Source: Shewanella baltica
GTDB lineage: Bacteria > Pseudomonadota > Gammaproteobacteria > Enterobacterales > Shewanellaceae
Length of the DNA stretch: 64,000 nt
Assembly (NCBI RefSeq): GCF_900456975.1
Contig: NZ_UGYM01000002.1
Location: 1,612,001-1,676,000 of the forward strand
Direction: 5' to 3'
Shown here: piece after piece, positions 24,514 to 32,924 of the stretch
Position numbering within the stretch: the first letter of the stretch is position 1
Layout: each line of letters opens with the position of its first letter
Notes under the pieces: generated by a model
Told to the model about the DNA's origin: nothing
The model's input: only the letters and a program-made list of their open reading frames with translations
Databases searched by the model: none
Made by a program: the position numbers and the translations under genes

Positions 24514-25193
24514 CGGCTAATCAAAATGCGAGCATGAAATCACTGCAGACCTTAATCCGCCAGCCGCTGGTTGGGCAAGGGCGTGTTAGTCAACCTGAGC
24601 CCACGGCAATGGACATGGCAATTGTGGACAGCGTGTTTAGCAAATTGCGGGTGTTGTTCCCGGTGAGTGCGCCGCGGCCTGAGGATGAAGCGACCCACAA
24701 AGCCGAGTGGCTTAAAACCTTGGCGGCGCAGGGGATTGCCAGCCGCGAGCAAGTGCAAGCGGGGCTGAATCGCGCCAGACGCGAGCAGGGCGACAGGCAG
24801 TTTTGGCCGACACCACGCCAGTTTGCTTTGTGGTGCCAACCGACAGCCTGTGATTTGGGGCTGCCCAAGTTAGAGGCGGCGTTTAAGGAGGCAACCCGCC
24901 ATTACCATCACCCTGACAAACATACGTGGAGCCATGATGTAGTGCGTTTAGCGGTGCGCGAGACGGGCAGTTGGATGTTTGCCACAGGGCTTGAAAAGGA
25001 TGTGTTGATGACGTTTGAGCGCAATTACAAAGTGCTATGCAGGCGCTTTAGCCGTGGCGAGTTGACCGATATTGAGTTGCCTAAGGCACTGCCTGAAACG
25101 GTGACGCGGCCCACTGAGGCGGCAAAGGCGAAATCAATTATTGCCAATTTACGAACCAACCTTGGGCTTAAGGGGGCAAACGATGGCGACTAA
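24510..25193 (+). CDS. Lambda P-like helicase loader
   Basis: This 227-residue protein shows the phage lambda P family pattern: VDSVFSKLRVLFP...EWLKTLAAQGIASREQVQAGLNRARREQGDRQFWPTPRQFALWCQP (residues 37-110). P proteins bind the host DnaB helicase and bring it to O at the origin. Start ATG 24510 overlaps the O-like stop by 4 bp. The C-terminal part (TGSWMFATGLEKDVLMTFERNYKVLCRRFSRGE) also follows the family. Confidence 0.85.
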   Translation: MTANQNASMKSLQTLIRQPLVGQGRVSQPEPTAMDMAIVDSVFSKLRVLFPVSAPRPEDEATHKAEWLKTLAAQGIASREQVQAGLNRARREQGDRQFWPTPRQFALWCQPTACDLGLPKLEAAFKEATRHYHHPDKHTWSHDVVRLAVRETGSWMFATGLEKDVLMTFERNYKVLCRRFSRGELTDIELPKALPETVTRPTEAAKAKSIIANLRTNLGLKGANDGD

Positions 25194-25407
25194 ACCACTG
25201 ACACAGCGCGAACGCTTAATGCGCATCATCACAGGGAAACGGTTTTGGACCCTGTTTGAAATCCAGCAAGAGAGCTTTAACCGCTTTGGGGTTCACGACA
25301 GCGAGACAGCGTTAAGTGCGCGGTTTCGGGATATGCCGATGAATCAGCGGGTAAAACGCATACGCTCGGGTACCCATCACACCTTTGAATATCGGTTGGA
25401 GGGCTAG
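25183..25407 (+). CDS. Small winged-helix-like phage protein
   Basis: The 74-residue protein from ATG 25183 (AAGGGGGCAAACG upstream) reads MATKPLTQRERLMRIITGKRFWTLFEIQQESFNRFG, a pattern expected of a small winged helix, ending in HHTFEYRLEG, a C-terminal beta-strand. It overlaps the P-like gene by 11 bp and adjoins the recombinase start. It could be a recombination directionality factor for that recombinase; this is only positional inference. Confidence 0.6.
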   Translation: MATKPLTQRERLMRIITGKRFWTLFEIQQESFNRFGVHDSETALSARFRDMPMNQRVKRIRSGTHHTFEYRLEG

Positions 25408-26676
25408 ATGGCACAGGTGATGACAGCCACAGGCGTAGAGCAAGGCAAGTTAAACGATGCGGTGTTGCGCCGTTGGTTGCGGGCAGGGATAACGCGGGAC
25501 TTTCGGGATACACAATTTCCGGCGGTGCGGTTACGGGCCTCGACCGATAGACGCCAAGCCTCGGTGTATTTAGTGATGAACGAAGCGGGCAAAACCGTGT
25601 GGCAAAAGCAGGGCGTGTGGCCAGTGATGTGCTTAAAGACCTTTTTAACCGAGTTACCTAGCTTGCTCGCCAAACGCAGCATGGGCCAAACGGTAATCAG
25701 CAACGAATTTACCACGGTCGTGCAATTGCTGGCGTGGTTTGTCACCCATGTGGAGTGCAATCGCACTTTAAGCAACAGCTGGCGCAGTAACTGTAAATCG
25801 TTAGTGAGTAAACATCTCAGCGGTTGCTTTGGTGAGTTACCGCTCAATGAGCTGAACTTTATCGCAGTGGACAGTTATTTAATCAAACCCATGTTGGCGC
25901 AGGGCTACTCGGCCAATTACATCAAAGCCGCGGTGAAGGTGTTAAAACGGGCGTTATCGGTTGCCGCCGATTTACGGGTGTTAGACAGCAATAGCTTGGC
26001 GGGGTATCGGGTGCAAATGAGTTTGAAGATGCCCCCTTTGGTGGGCACGCAATTAAGCGAGTCGGATGTGGGCCCGTTATTCAGTGCCCTACGGAATGCA
26101 GCAAGACCGGTGGCCATGTTGTTTGTGCTAATGCTGATGTTCGGTACCCGCATAGGTGAAACCCGCTTAGCACGTTGGGACCACTTTGCCGGCGATTACT
26201 GGTTTATTCCGGCTGAGAATGCCAAGAACCGCCAAGAGCATCGCTTACCTATGACGCCGACAGCCAAAAAGCTCATTACCCATTACGCCCAATGGCAATA
26301 CACGCATGTGGGCAAGCGGGCGTTTTTGTTCCCAGGCGAAGTAGGGCCGGTGAGCATTCGCACTGCGCAATATTGGAGTGAAACGATTCGATTTAAGGCG
26401 TTTACCTCCCACGCACTGCGCAAACTGTGCCGCACCATTATTGCCGATATGGGCGTAGATACCATGGTCGGTGAGCGAATATTGAATCACACCTTGCCGT
26501 TACTGCTGCGCACGTACGTTAACAGCACCTTAGATAAAGGCATGTTGATGGCATTAGATGCCTACCACGCACACTTAATCACACTGGGGTTTGACGATGT
26601 GGCGCCCGAGATTATGCGCCAATCGACCACTGAGACGAGTGAGCCAGACGAGCCAATGTTAGTGGGGTGGTTATGA
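25408..26676 (+). CDS. Second tyrosine recombinase, inside the replication operon
   Basis: This 422-residue phage-integrase family protein has the first catalytic Arg in MFGTRIGETRLARWDHF (about residue 250), the His-x-x-Arg box in SHALRKLCRTIIADMG (about residue 333), the second His in GERILNHTLP and a Tyr nucleophile candidate in LLRTYVNSTLDKG (about residue 370). It is co-transcribed with the replication genes and far from att, so it is unlikely to be the tRNA-Pro integrase. Roles such as dimer resolution of the replicating circle, or inversion/integration elsewhere, are possible. Confidence 0.85.
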   Translation: MAQVMTATGVEQGKLNDAVLRRWLRAGITRDFRDTQFPAVRLRASTDRRQASVYLVMNEAGKTVWQKQGVWPVMCLKTFLTELPSLLAKRSMGQTVISNEFTTVVQLLAWFVTHVECNRTLSNSWRSNCKSLVSKHLSGCFGELPLNELNFIAVDSYLIKPMLAQGYSANYIKAAVKVLKRALSVAADLRVLDSNSLAGYRVQMSLKMPPLVGTQLSESDVGPLFSALRNAARPVAMLFVLMLMFGTRIGETRLARWDHFAGDYWFIPAENAKNRQEHRLPMTPTAKKLITHYAQWQYTHVGKRAFLFPGEVGPVSIRTAQYWSETIRFKAFTSHALRKLCRTIIADMGVDTMVGERILNHTLPLLLRTYVNSTLDKGMLMALDAYHAHLITLGFDDVAPEIMRQSTTETSEPDEPMLVGWL

Positions 26677-26724
26677 CGATGACAATTAGAACAACTAGGT
26701 TATGGACTTCACGTAGGAGGATTT

Positions 26725-26940
26725 ATGGCTAATCGCGCCGCGGATGTATTGAAAGTAGGGCGCCGTTTACGGGGCATGACCCAAGACGAAGTGGCTGAGA
26801 TTTACGGCATTAGCCGCAACACTTACCAACGTTGGGAAAATGGCCGTACGACTGCGCCCTATGACGATGTGACATCGATATGCCTTGATGTGTTTAAGCT
26901 TTCCATCGAGAAGATAAATGAGGTGGCCAATGGGCTTTAG
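26725..26940 (+). CDS. XRE-family HTH regulator
   Basis: This 71-residue single-domain DNA-binding protein has the helix-turn-helix LRGMTQDEVAEIYGISRNTYQRWENGRTTAPYDDVTSIC. AGGAGGATTT precedes the ATG, the strongest ribosome site of this part of the operon. It overlaps the Q-like start. It may be an auxiliary late regulator. Confidence 0.82.
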   Translation: MANRAADVLKVGRRLRGMTQDEVAEIYGISRNTYQRWENGRTTAPYDDVTSICLDVFKLSIEKINEVANGL

Positions 26941-27289
26941 CGATGAACCCGAGCAGAGGATGAACATTAAGGCGTTGCGGTTAGGGCTGTATCGCTGGGG
27001 CCGTTATTGGGTGTACCAAGAGTTGGGCAAGGGGTTTTCAAACCGCAGCGCCTGCGACCGTTTAGGTGAAGCTTTGGGCGGTGGCAACCTAAAGCACGAA
27101 CTCAACGTGCCAGCCCACGTCGCCCATTTTGACCACCTCGTTGAGCAGTTATCCATTAACTGTAAACGCGCCATTCGTGCCCATTACCTGTGCAAAGAGC
27201 AATGGGCCTTAATGGGATTTGACAGTAAAAAGTCATACATCTTCTGGCTAAGAAAAGCCGAAATGGCACTGCTAGATAGGATGAATTAG
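26930..27289 (+). CDS. Q-like late regulator (putative antiterminator)
   Basis: The 119-residue protein, starting at ATG 26930 after GAGGTGGCCA, has the features of the short phage antiterminator Q family: an N-terminal RLGLYRWGRYWVYQELGKGF helix pair, a central HVAHFDHLVEQLSINCKRAIRAHYL segment and a C-terminal DSKKSYIFWLRKAEMALLDRMN, a helix-turn-helix-like end. It is the last gene of the phage early region, exactly where Q sits in lambda. The late genes it would control are gone, replaced by the integron. Confidence 0.6.
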   Translation: MGFSDEPEQRMNIKALRLGLYRWGRYWVYQELGKGFSNRSACDRLGEALGGGNLKHELNVPAHVAHFDHLVEQLSINCKRAIRAHYLCKEQWALMGFDSKKSYIFWLRKAEMALLDRMN

Positions 27290-27658
27290 AAGGAACGCCC
27301 TCTTGCGAGGGCTGGCGGGTTAGCCGGTTGTCCACCAAGACTGCTAACCCGTTGACAGGATTTTATCAAAGGTTCGGACAGATACCTATGCAAAATCATT
27401 CGCGATTAAATGATGCACTGAGCTTAGGTGTGATCTCTATATTGATCACAATGAAACTAGGCTTTTACAAATGATTGTTTTGTGGGTTTATCATTCTGGT
27501 GCTCTTGCCGCAATACGCCTTTATGCATTTGTTTGGGCTAACGCCAGTTACCCCCAAGTGTTTTACGGGGCTATCCAAACACTCTGTAAGTTAAGTGTTA
27601 GTTGACCTGAATTAGTAAGACTACTAGAGGCAATCGAGATTGCTTTATTACTTAGAAT
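27290..27658. other. Junction between phage early region and integron
   Basis: Two hairpins follow the Q-like stop: GCCCTC/GAGGGC (27297-27312) and CGGGTTAGC/GCTAACCCG (27316-27324 with 27343-27351). TTGACA follows at 27352. Two short frames (starting 27389 and 27473) begin MQNHSRLNDALSLGVIS and MIVLWVYHSGALAAIRL; they could be remnants of a holin-like gene but are unsupported. The integron integrase ends at 27659. Confidence 0.45.
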
Positions 27659-28618
27659 TTATAACTTATCTAATGGACTCGTTGTCCCTGCGTAATGTTG
27701 GCCAAGCACATGGGTGTAGATTTGTGTTGTACTAACGTCATTATGGCCAAGTAGCTCCTGAACACTTCTGATATCACTGCCCGATTGAAGTAGATGGGTT
27801 GCAAAGCTATGTCTAAATGTATGACAGGTAACACGCTTAGTTATTTTGATGTTACGCACCGCATTGCCGAGCACTTTACGAATAACACTCTGATGAAGAT
27901 GATGCCTGCAAAGCGTTCCTGTATAAGGATTAATGCAGGTTGTGGTTGAAGGGAAAATGAACATCCATCCGTGTTGCTTAAAGGCATTTGGATACTTACG
28001 CTCTAACGCATTGGGTAGGGAAGGGCCGATCCCTTGTTGGTTGTCACGGTGTTGAATCTCCATTGCCTTATTAATATATGCTGTGAGTTTAATGGCACAT
28101 TTATGGCTAAGGATTGTTTGTCTATCTTTATGACCTTTACCATCCCTCACAGTCAACGAAGCTTGTTCAATATCAATATCTTGGATACGTAACCTGAGGC
28201 ATTCTGAAACTCTAAGTCCACTACCATAGAGTAGTTCTATTATTAGCCTATCGCGGCCATCAAGCTCATTTAGTATTAGTGAGATTTCTGAAGGGGATAA
28301 CACTGTAGGTAAATAACGTTGTTTAGTGGCATAGCAAAAACCTAAGTTTCCAAGCTCATGATGCAAATGTTTCTGGTACAAATAGGCTAACGCGTTCAGT
28401 GCAATTTTTTGAGTGTTGATAGCCACATTCCGTTGATTGGCAAGGAAGGTTAAGAATTGTGCGACCTCCTCTGTTCCCATCGTTTCAGGATGACGCTTGT
28501 GGTGAAAGTTAATGAACGCCTTTATCCAATACAGGTAGGATTTTTCTGTTCTAATACTGTAACCACGCATGCGCATTTCTTCTTGAACACCGCTTAAAAA
28601 AGGGCTTTTTATACTCAT
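27659..28618 (-). CDS. intI: Integron integrase IntI
   Basis: This 319-residue tyrosine recombinase has the IntI-specific extra patch between catalytic boxes (GIGPSLPNALERKYPNAFKQHGWMFIFPS, about residues 195-225), which distinguishes integron integrases from XerCD. Catalytic residues are Arg in LLYGSGLRVSECLRLR (about residue 135), His-x-x-Arg in CHTFRHSFATHLL, His in QELLGHNDVSTTQIYTHVL and the Tyr in the same segment. It excises and inserts cassettes at attI and attC. The gene is divergent from the array, and a LexA box lies 21 bp upstream, so expression should be SOS-induced. The frame is complete. Confidence 0.95.
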   Translation of the reverse strand: MSIKSPFLSGVQEEMRMRGYSIRTEKSYLYWIKAFINFHHKRHPETMGTEEVAQFLTFLANQRNVAINTQKIALNALAYLYQKHLHHELGNLGFCYATKQRYLPTVLSPSEISLILNELDGRDRLIIELLYGSGLRVSECLRLRIQDIDIEQASLTVRDGKGHKDRQTILSHKCAIKLTAYINKAMEIQHRDNQQGIGPSLPNALERKYPNAFKQHGWMFIFPSTTTCINPYTGTLCRHHLHQSVIRKVLGNAVRNIKITKRVTCHTFRHSFATHLLQSGSDIRSVQELLGHNDVSTTQIYTHVLGQHYAGTTSPLDKL

Positions 28619-28638
28619 GATAGCAATCCTTGCTTTTA

Positions 28639-28654
28639 CTGTTTATATATACAG
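28639..28654 (-). promoter_or_regulatory. LexA (SOS) box upstream of intI
   Basis: CTGTTTATATATACAG matches the gammaproteobacterial LexA consensus (CTGT-N8-ACAG, AT-rich centre) exactly at the conserved positions. It lies between intI and attI. SOS control is well documented for integron integrases with such a box. Confidence 0.9.
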
Positions 28655-28700
28655 TATTATTTAGAAATCGCTTAAATCAAGGAAGAGTGTAAATTTTTTT

Positions 28701-28919
28701 GCGCGTTTACACTTATGTTAAATTATATATTGTATTAATTATCAATAAGTTATTTTTTGATGGTTTGAGATAATAGGTTTGGGAAACGCGCATGCGCGTT
28801 TTTCCAGATGGTGTATTTGAAAAAAGCTGATAAGTTCCTTTTATTACAAGTAATTAACAGTGCGCGTTTTTACTGGTCTAATGAGGTAAACGCGCATGCG
28901 CACTAATAAAATGTTAGGG
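28701..28919 (+). promoter_or_regulatory. attI recombination region, with possible cassette promoter
   Basis: The core site GTTAGGG (28913-28919) is where the first cassette begins; its complement CCCTAAC closes that cassette. Upstream are repeated half-sites: GCGCGTTTAC (28701), the perfect palindrome AAACGCGCATGCGCGTTT (28784-28801), GCGCGTTTTT (28862) and GTAAACGCGC (28886). These are good candidates for IntI accessory binding sites. A TTGAAA (28817) with an AT-rich -10 region near 28840 is a weak Pc promoter candidate. Confidence 0.75.
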
Positions 28920-28923
28920 CACT

Positions 28924-29256
28924 ATGAGACTCCTTGCCATATTTTTAATCATCGCTACTGTGGGCTGTTCATCTAGCCTGAAAGTGATAGATGGGACTGA
29001 GTCAGGTGAAGGAATTGTAATAATGAGCCAAAATGGAGAAATGATATTGGCTCAAGTAATCTCTTATCCTTCTAGAAGTTATTCGTTCTATCTAAAAGAA
29101 ATAAATAAATTTTCGGGTAATTATTGTGGTAGCAATTATGAAGTTACCCTGAGAGATGACATGATCGTTGTCATTAGCTATGAATGTCGGTCTGGTGGTT
29201 GCGGCGAATCACCAAATCAAGCATATGTTTTTGAAATAAAGTGCCCTAACAAATAA
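28924..29256 (+). CDS. Cassette 1: small lipoprotein
   Basis: The 110-residue protein has a lipoprotein signal (MRLLAIFLIIATVGC, lipobox TVGC with Cys at residue 15) followed by a beta-rich domain with five further Cys (NYCGSNYEV, ECRSGGCGE, IKCPNK). It is anchored to a membrane after lipidation. Function is unknown. It starts 5 bp after the attI core, so its leader is essentially attI sequence. The C-terminal codons run into the attC (PNK stop within AACAAATAA). Confidence 0.75.
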   Translation: MRLLAIFLIIATVGCSSSLKVIDGTESGEGIVIMSQNGEMILAQVISYPSRSYSFYLKEINKFSGNYCGSNYEVTLRDDMIVVISYECRSGGCGESPNQAYVFEIKCPNK

Positions 29257-29299
29257 GGATAGGCCGCGCGTAGCCGCGACCTTATCCCAAGTGTTGAAC
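29244..29299 (+). repeat. attC of cassette 1
   Basis: The left core CCCTAAC (29244) complements the attI core GTTAGGG. The right core is GTTGAAC (29293). A short ATAAGG/CCTTAT stem lies between them. Confidence 0.75.
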
Positions 29300-29502
29300 A
29301 AGCCCGATGCTGGTTGTTGACACTTTATTATGCAAATAGCTGATTGAGAATTTGAGGGTGCTAAGGTCGTACTTTGAAAGAGACTTTTTTGCAGACATGA
29401 CCCGCCCTTAGCGAACGAGCTAATATTTTTATCACTTGTTCATCAAGCTGTTATCGAGTCCTCATTCTGTTTGGTTAACCCGTTATCCTTATACTTCTCG
29501 CC

Positions 29503-30588
29503 TTAAGCGGTGATATTAGCGCCTGTCGGTCGATGACGCATATGAACACCCATAAAATGCATAGCTTGATGGCAGCAAGGGCAATAGCGCACGGCTAAGG
29601 TACGTTTGACCTCAGGTAACATGGGGAACACTGCACCTGCGACAGCCAACATTAGTTGGATTTGTTGCCGTAGCTTTTTGGCATTGCCTCGCAGTAAGCC
29701 ATAGTCTCGTACTCGCCGTAATCCTTTGGGTAACACATGTTGTAATATCAACCACAGAAATTCGACCGCGGGCAAGCTGCGTACTTGTTGGCAGCGAGTC
29801 TGACTGTCTTGATAGGTAAAGCTCACCTGATTATCGACATGACGACAAATACTGCTGTCGGGTAAAACGCCCCGATAAAGGTAGCGCGACAGATATTGCA
29901 GTGCAGGAGCACCTTTACCGACGAACTGACAATCGACCACCCATTTCGACTGGGATTGATGTGGCAGTTTAAGCTGAAGCGTGTCACTCAGATAAGCCAG
30001 TAAACGTGCTCGCCACACCTTGGCAAGATTAAAGGCGTTAAATAAGTAATGGGTTTGACACTTGCGCCATTGCCGCTTGCCTGAGTGGTAGCTCCCTGCT
30101 GGGATAATGAAGTGCAGATGTGGATGGTAGTCTCTGCGCCGACTGTGAGTATGCAGTACGCCGGTGAAGCCGATGTCACCACTGAGCTTAGGGGAGCGTG
30201 CGGCAAAGTCTTTGAGTACACTCGCTGCCACGGTAAACATGGCGTGATAGAACGGCTCGGGTTGCGACTTCGCTATGGCTCTTAATTCAAACGGCAAGGT
30301 AAAGGTCACCATAAAATAATTCACCGGTAATAACTTGGCTTGTTGTTTACTCAGCCAGTCACATGTGGTGCCGTGTTGGCACTGTGGGCAACTACGATGA
30401 CCACAAGAGAGCGGAAACTCAAGCTGTTGCTCGCAGGTTTGACAATCCCAGCAACTCACCCTCGCCGTGTTGCAACGACAGCTGAGCATGGCATGGATAG
30501 CAGCATGTATTTCTGGGGTGATTTGATGGGCATAACGCCGCCGAAAATCCGCCAGATGTTGGCGTAAAATATCGATAAACTGGCTCAT
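29503..30588 (-). CDS. IS91-family transposase (HUH, Y2-type)
   Basis: This 361-residue rolling-circle transposase has an N-terminal zinc finger (CRCNTARVSCWDCQTCEQQ...CGHRSCPQCQHG, residues 33-73), the HUH motif in RRDYHPHLHFIIPAG (about residue 155) and the nucleophilic tyrosine pair in YLSRYLYRG (about residue 230). A final Cys4 cluster (RYCPCCHQAM) completes it. ATG 30588 overlaps the stop of the upstream recombinase (ATGA), so the two are coupled. An upstream GTG at 30603 is less likely. Confidence 0.92.
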   Translation of the reverse strand: MSQFIDILRQHLADFRRRYAHQITPEIHAAIHAMLSCRCNTARVSCWDCQTCEQQLEFPLSCGHRSCPQCQHGTTCDWLSKQQAKLLPVNYFMVTFTLPFELRAIAKSQPEPFYHAMFTVAASVLKDFAARSPKLSGDIGFTGVLHTHSRRRDYHPHLHFIIPAGSYHSGKRQWRKCQTHYLFNAFNLAKVWRARLLAYLSDTLQLKLPHQSQSKWVVDCQFVGKGAPALQYLSRYLYRGVLPDSSICRHVDNQVSFTYQDSQTRCQQVRSLPAVEFLWLILQHVLPKGLRRVRDYGLLRGNAKKLRQQIQLMLAVAGAVFPMLPEVKRTLAVRYCPCCHQAMHFMGVHMRHRPTGANITA

Positions 30589-31475
30589 AACCCACACTCC
30601 CACCTCAAAGCTAAGTCGTTGGTCAGTTGGTTAATTGCCTCACAGGTATTTTTACGGGTGATATCAGTGAGCCGCGTGTAACGGGCGGTGGTATTCAGGC
30701 TGTGATGGCCAAGCAGTGTTTGCACTGAGCGCAAATCGAGTCCTTGCTCCAGTAAATGGGTGGCATAACTGTGGCGTAGACTGTGCGGGCTGATGGCTTT
30801 ATGAATGTTGCACTCGGAAATGACTTGCTTCATGGCTTTTTGGAGCCCGCCTCTGTCCATGAGTGAATCAGGTTGATTATCTTTACCCGGAAACAACAAA
30901 CGAGGATGACGGTGGGTGCGCCAATAATAGCGTAAAGCTAACAAGGTGCGTTGAGGTAACGGCACCAGTCTATCCTTGCCACCTTTAGCATCACGGATAT
31001 GCACCTGCATGAGTCCTGCATCAATATCCCCGACCTGCAATGAAATCGCTTCACCAAGGCGCAATCCCATGCTGTACAGGGTTAAGAAACAAACCTGATA
31101 ACGCAGTTGACGCGTGAGGCTGATAACCATCGCGACCTCGCAGGGCGTCAGGATATCGGGCAGGTGTTTCACCTGTGGTGGCTTAACAATATTAAGCCAC
31201 TGCCAAGATTTATTGAGGACGTGAAAGTAGAAAAACTGCAAACCGTTGCGATCGAGTTTGACGGTGCTCCATGAATGTGAGGCAATCAAATCAGCAAAAT
31301 AGCGTTTTAAATCATCGGTGGTCAGGGTATCGGGGCAGCAGTCAAAATATGCCGCAATACGGCGTATAGCTCGGCTATAGGCATCAATGGTTGCAGGCCG
31401 CTTGCCTTGCAAGGTTAAGTTGGTAAGATGTTGTTCATAAAGTAAATCAAAGCGTTGTTGTTCGTGAATGTCCAT
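30585..31475 (-). CDS. Tyrosine recombinase associated with the IS91 element
   Basis: This 296-residue XerCD/phage-integrase-type protein has catalytic Arg in YSMGLRLGEAISLQ, His-x-x-Arg in SPHSLRHSYATHLLEQG, His in VQTLLGHHSLNTTARYTRLTD and the Tyr in the same stretch. Such accessory recombinases accompany a subgroup of IS91 elements, including Shewanella ones (ISSod25-like, from memory). Start ATG 31475 follows AGGAGTATCATC; the longer frame to 31520 is not needed. Its exact role in transposition is not established. Confidence 0.88.
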   Translation of the reverse strand: MDIHEQQRFDLLYEQHLTNLTLQGKRPATIDAYSRAIRRIAAYFDCCPDTLTTDDLKRYFADLIASHSWSTVKLDRNGLQFFYFHVLNKSWQWLNIVKPPQVKHLPDILTPCEVAMVISLTRQLRYQVCFLTLYSMGLRLGEAISLQVGDIDAGLMQVHIRDAKGGKDRLVPLPQRTLLALRYYWRTHRHPRLLFPGKDNQPDSLMDRGGLQKAMKQVISECNIHKAISPHSLRHSYATHLLEQGLDLRSVQTLLGHHSLNTTARYTRLTDITRKNTCEAINQLTNDLALRWECGL

Positions 31476-31579
31476 GATGATACTCCTAGGTTTGCGACCG
31501 AAGCAGGTCGCGTCTAGCAAGTATTTAGGATGAGGGGCAAAAGGATGGCTTTATCTTGTTCCTGCCGCAAAGCGGCTTC

Positions 31580-31680
31580 GTTCAACAAGGCCTTAAAGTC
31601 GGATTCGTAACAGTTGGCTCGGTTCCGCTTCGCTTCACAGTTTAGCCAACTATTACTCACCGGTTAAGGCGGCGTTAGGC
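31580..31680 (+). repeat. attC of cassette 2 (contains the IS91 element)
   Basis: GTTCAAC (31580) complements GTTGAAC at the cassette's left end. The right core is GTTAGGC (31674). Long internal complementary arms (AGTTGGCT / AGCCAACT) give a VCR-like hairpin of about 100 nt. Confidence 0.8.
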
Positions 31681-31687
31681 ATACACA

Positions 31688-32071
31688 ATGAGCCGTAGAT
31701 ATCTCAATCTTCAGGAAGCCGAATCGGCGCTTAAACGAGGAAAAGCAGTTGAGTGCTTCCTTGGCGGATGCGAACGGGATGGCCGTGCCGGCATAAAGTG
31801 GCTAAGCATTCGGGGGGCCGGCCCCCAAATAGATGTCTCGGTTTACGAAACAGCCGACTTGGGTGATGAGTCATTCCTTGATATTTATGAATTTGGTCCG
31901 CTTGATCCAGACCTGGAGCTTGAAGAAGCAAATGAAGACATATCGTTCGCTTCATTTGGACAAGCGATCGAATTTATTGAGCAGCGATTCACTGGATCAT
32001 CTGAAAAGTTACTGAATGAGCTAATGATTCAAGACGAATATGCTGACTATATCTCGAGAGGTAGGGAGTAG
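31688..32071 (+). CDS. Cassette 3: hypothetical protein, 127 residues
   Basis: This soluble acidic protein (MSRRYLNLQEAESALKRGKAVECFLGGCERDGRAGIKWLSIRG...) has a beta-rich N-terminal half and a helical C-terminal half (FASFGQAIEFIEQRFTG). I do not recognise a named family. It is promoterless, starts 7 bp after the attC core and ends just before the next attC, as cassette genes do. Confidence 0.7.
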   Translation: MSRRYLNLQEAESALKRGKAVECFLGGCERDGRAGIKWLSIRGAGPQIDVSVYETADLGDESFLDIYEFGPLDPDLELEEANEDISFASFGQAIEFIEQRFTGSSEKLLNELMIQDEYADYISRGRE

Positions 32072-32075
32072 AAAT

Positions 32076-32159
32076 GCCTAACAATCGCAGGCACAGCGAC
32101 GGCTTTTTCGTTGCGGCTTCGCCTCCACTACAAAGCCGCGCGTGCTGCTGGCGTTAGGC
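32076..32159 (+). repeat. attC of cassette 3
   Basis: Cores are GCCTAAC (32076) and GTTAGGC (32153). The body is nearly identical to the attC at 35425-35508. Confidence 0.88.
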
Positions 32160-32169
32160 ATTCATCATT

Positions 32170-32502
32170 ATGAGTCCATATATCCTACCAGTAGCGCCAT
32201 TGTCCCAGGTCGTGTTCGTTCATGACTACATTCAGTTGGTGTTTCAGGATGCTTGTTTTAGCATTTACAACACAGCTGAACTAAAGCAGGACGGAAATTT
32301 GTTACTGCAAGGGCAGTTTGGTTTTTGTGATGCATTGGTAAGTCTTATCGGTTTACCGTTAACATCAGCTTCAAGTCAGCCCTTGTTGTCACTTAGATTT
32401 CAAGGTGGGGCGGAGTTTGTTGTTACAGAAGCTTGTAGCGGGCCTGAAGCATGGCAGTACAGTTCACCAAGCTCGCAAACAGTGGTTGTTCAAAATGCCT
32501 AA
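32170..32502 (+). CDS. Cassette 4: hypothetical protein, 110 residues
   Basis: This is a probably all-beta soluble protein (SQVVFVHDYIQLVFQDACFSIYNTAELKQDGNLLLQGQFGF...). The stop codon lies inside the attC left core (TGCCTAAC), a common cassette arrangement. No family is recognised. The size and beta content would fit an immunity-like or ligand-binding protein, without direct evidence. Confidence 0.7.
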   Translation: MSPYILPVAPLSQVVFVHDYIQLVFQDACFSIYNTAELKQDGNLLLQGQFGFCDALVSLIGLPLTSASSQPLLSLRFQGGAEFVVTEACSGPEAWQYSSPSSQTVVVQNA

Positions 32503-32578
32503 CAAAGCAGCGGTGCACAGGCAAAAAGCGCCTGTGCTGGACCTCACTATCGTTCGGCCGCTGTTTGCGGCGTTAAGT
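32497..32578 (+). repeat. attC of cassette 4
   Basis: Cores are GCCTAAC (32497), complement of the GTTAGGC at 32153, and GTTAAGT (32572). Internal arms are CAGCGG / CCGCTG and CACAGGC / GCCTGTG. Confidence 0.88.
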
Positions 32579-32582
32579 GTCT

Positions 32583-32924
32583 ATGAGAACTGAGCACGAT
32601 ATAAAATTAATGCAGTACGCCCAGAATGCACTTCTAGGTGAAGTTGCTCCATCCTTTAGGGCTGTATCATTCAAGTTGTCCTTAGACGGTGAAGACTTTG
32701 TTGCACGTTTTATATTCGATGGCGAACCCAGTGAAGAATCTAAGGAAGTTGCTAGTGTTGTACTAACCAATATCCTCGCAAATTATTCTAACAACCATCG
32801 TAGTTATTCAGAGGAGATGTTGGCTGTTCCATATCCCAATAGAATGGAGCATCTTCCATTGCTGGTCTACCTACGTAACGAAGACGATTGGAACTCATGG
32901 TCAAAACAGTACAAAAACACTTAA
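32583..32924 (+). CDS. Cassette 5: hypothetical protein, 113 residues
   Basis: The protein starts MRTEHDIKLMQYAQNALLGEVAPSFRAVSFKLSLDGEDFVARFIF. The pattern of an N-terminal helix, then strands with DGEDFVARF, then NILANY and VPYPNRMEHLPLLVYLRNEDDW is a small alpha/beta fold seen in several uncharacterised cassette proteins. The start could alternatively be GTG 32577, inside the attC core. The stop is at the next attC core. Confidence 0.7.
   Translation: MRTEHDIKLMQYAQNALLGEVAPSFRAVSFKLSLDGEDFVARFIFDGEPSEESKEVASVVLTNILANYSNNHRSYSEEMLAVPYPNRMEHLPLLVYLRNEDDWNSWSKQYKNT

Larger units (their letters stand above)
29300..31579 (-). mobile_element. IS91-family element inside cassette 2
   Basis: The element has two co-oriented overlapping genes: a tyrosine-recombinase-like protein and an IS91-type HUH transposase. 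Exact ends cannot be read, but the left (oriIS) side abuts GAACAAG, containing both GAAC and CAAG, the tetranucleotides IS91 elements prefer. The flanking integron cores GTTGAAC (29293) and GTTCAAC (31580) are complementary, so the IS lies within one cassette of about 2.3 kb. Confidence 0.75.
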
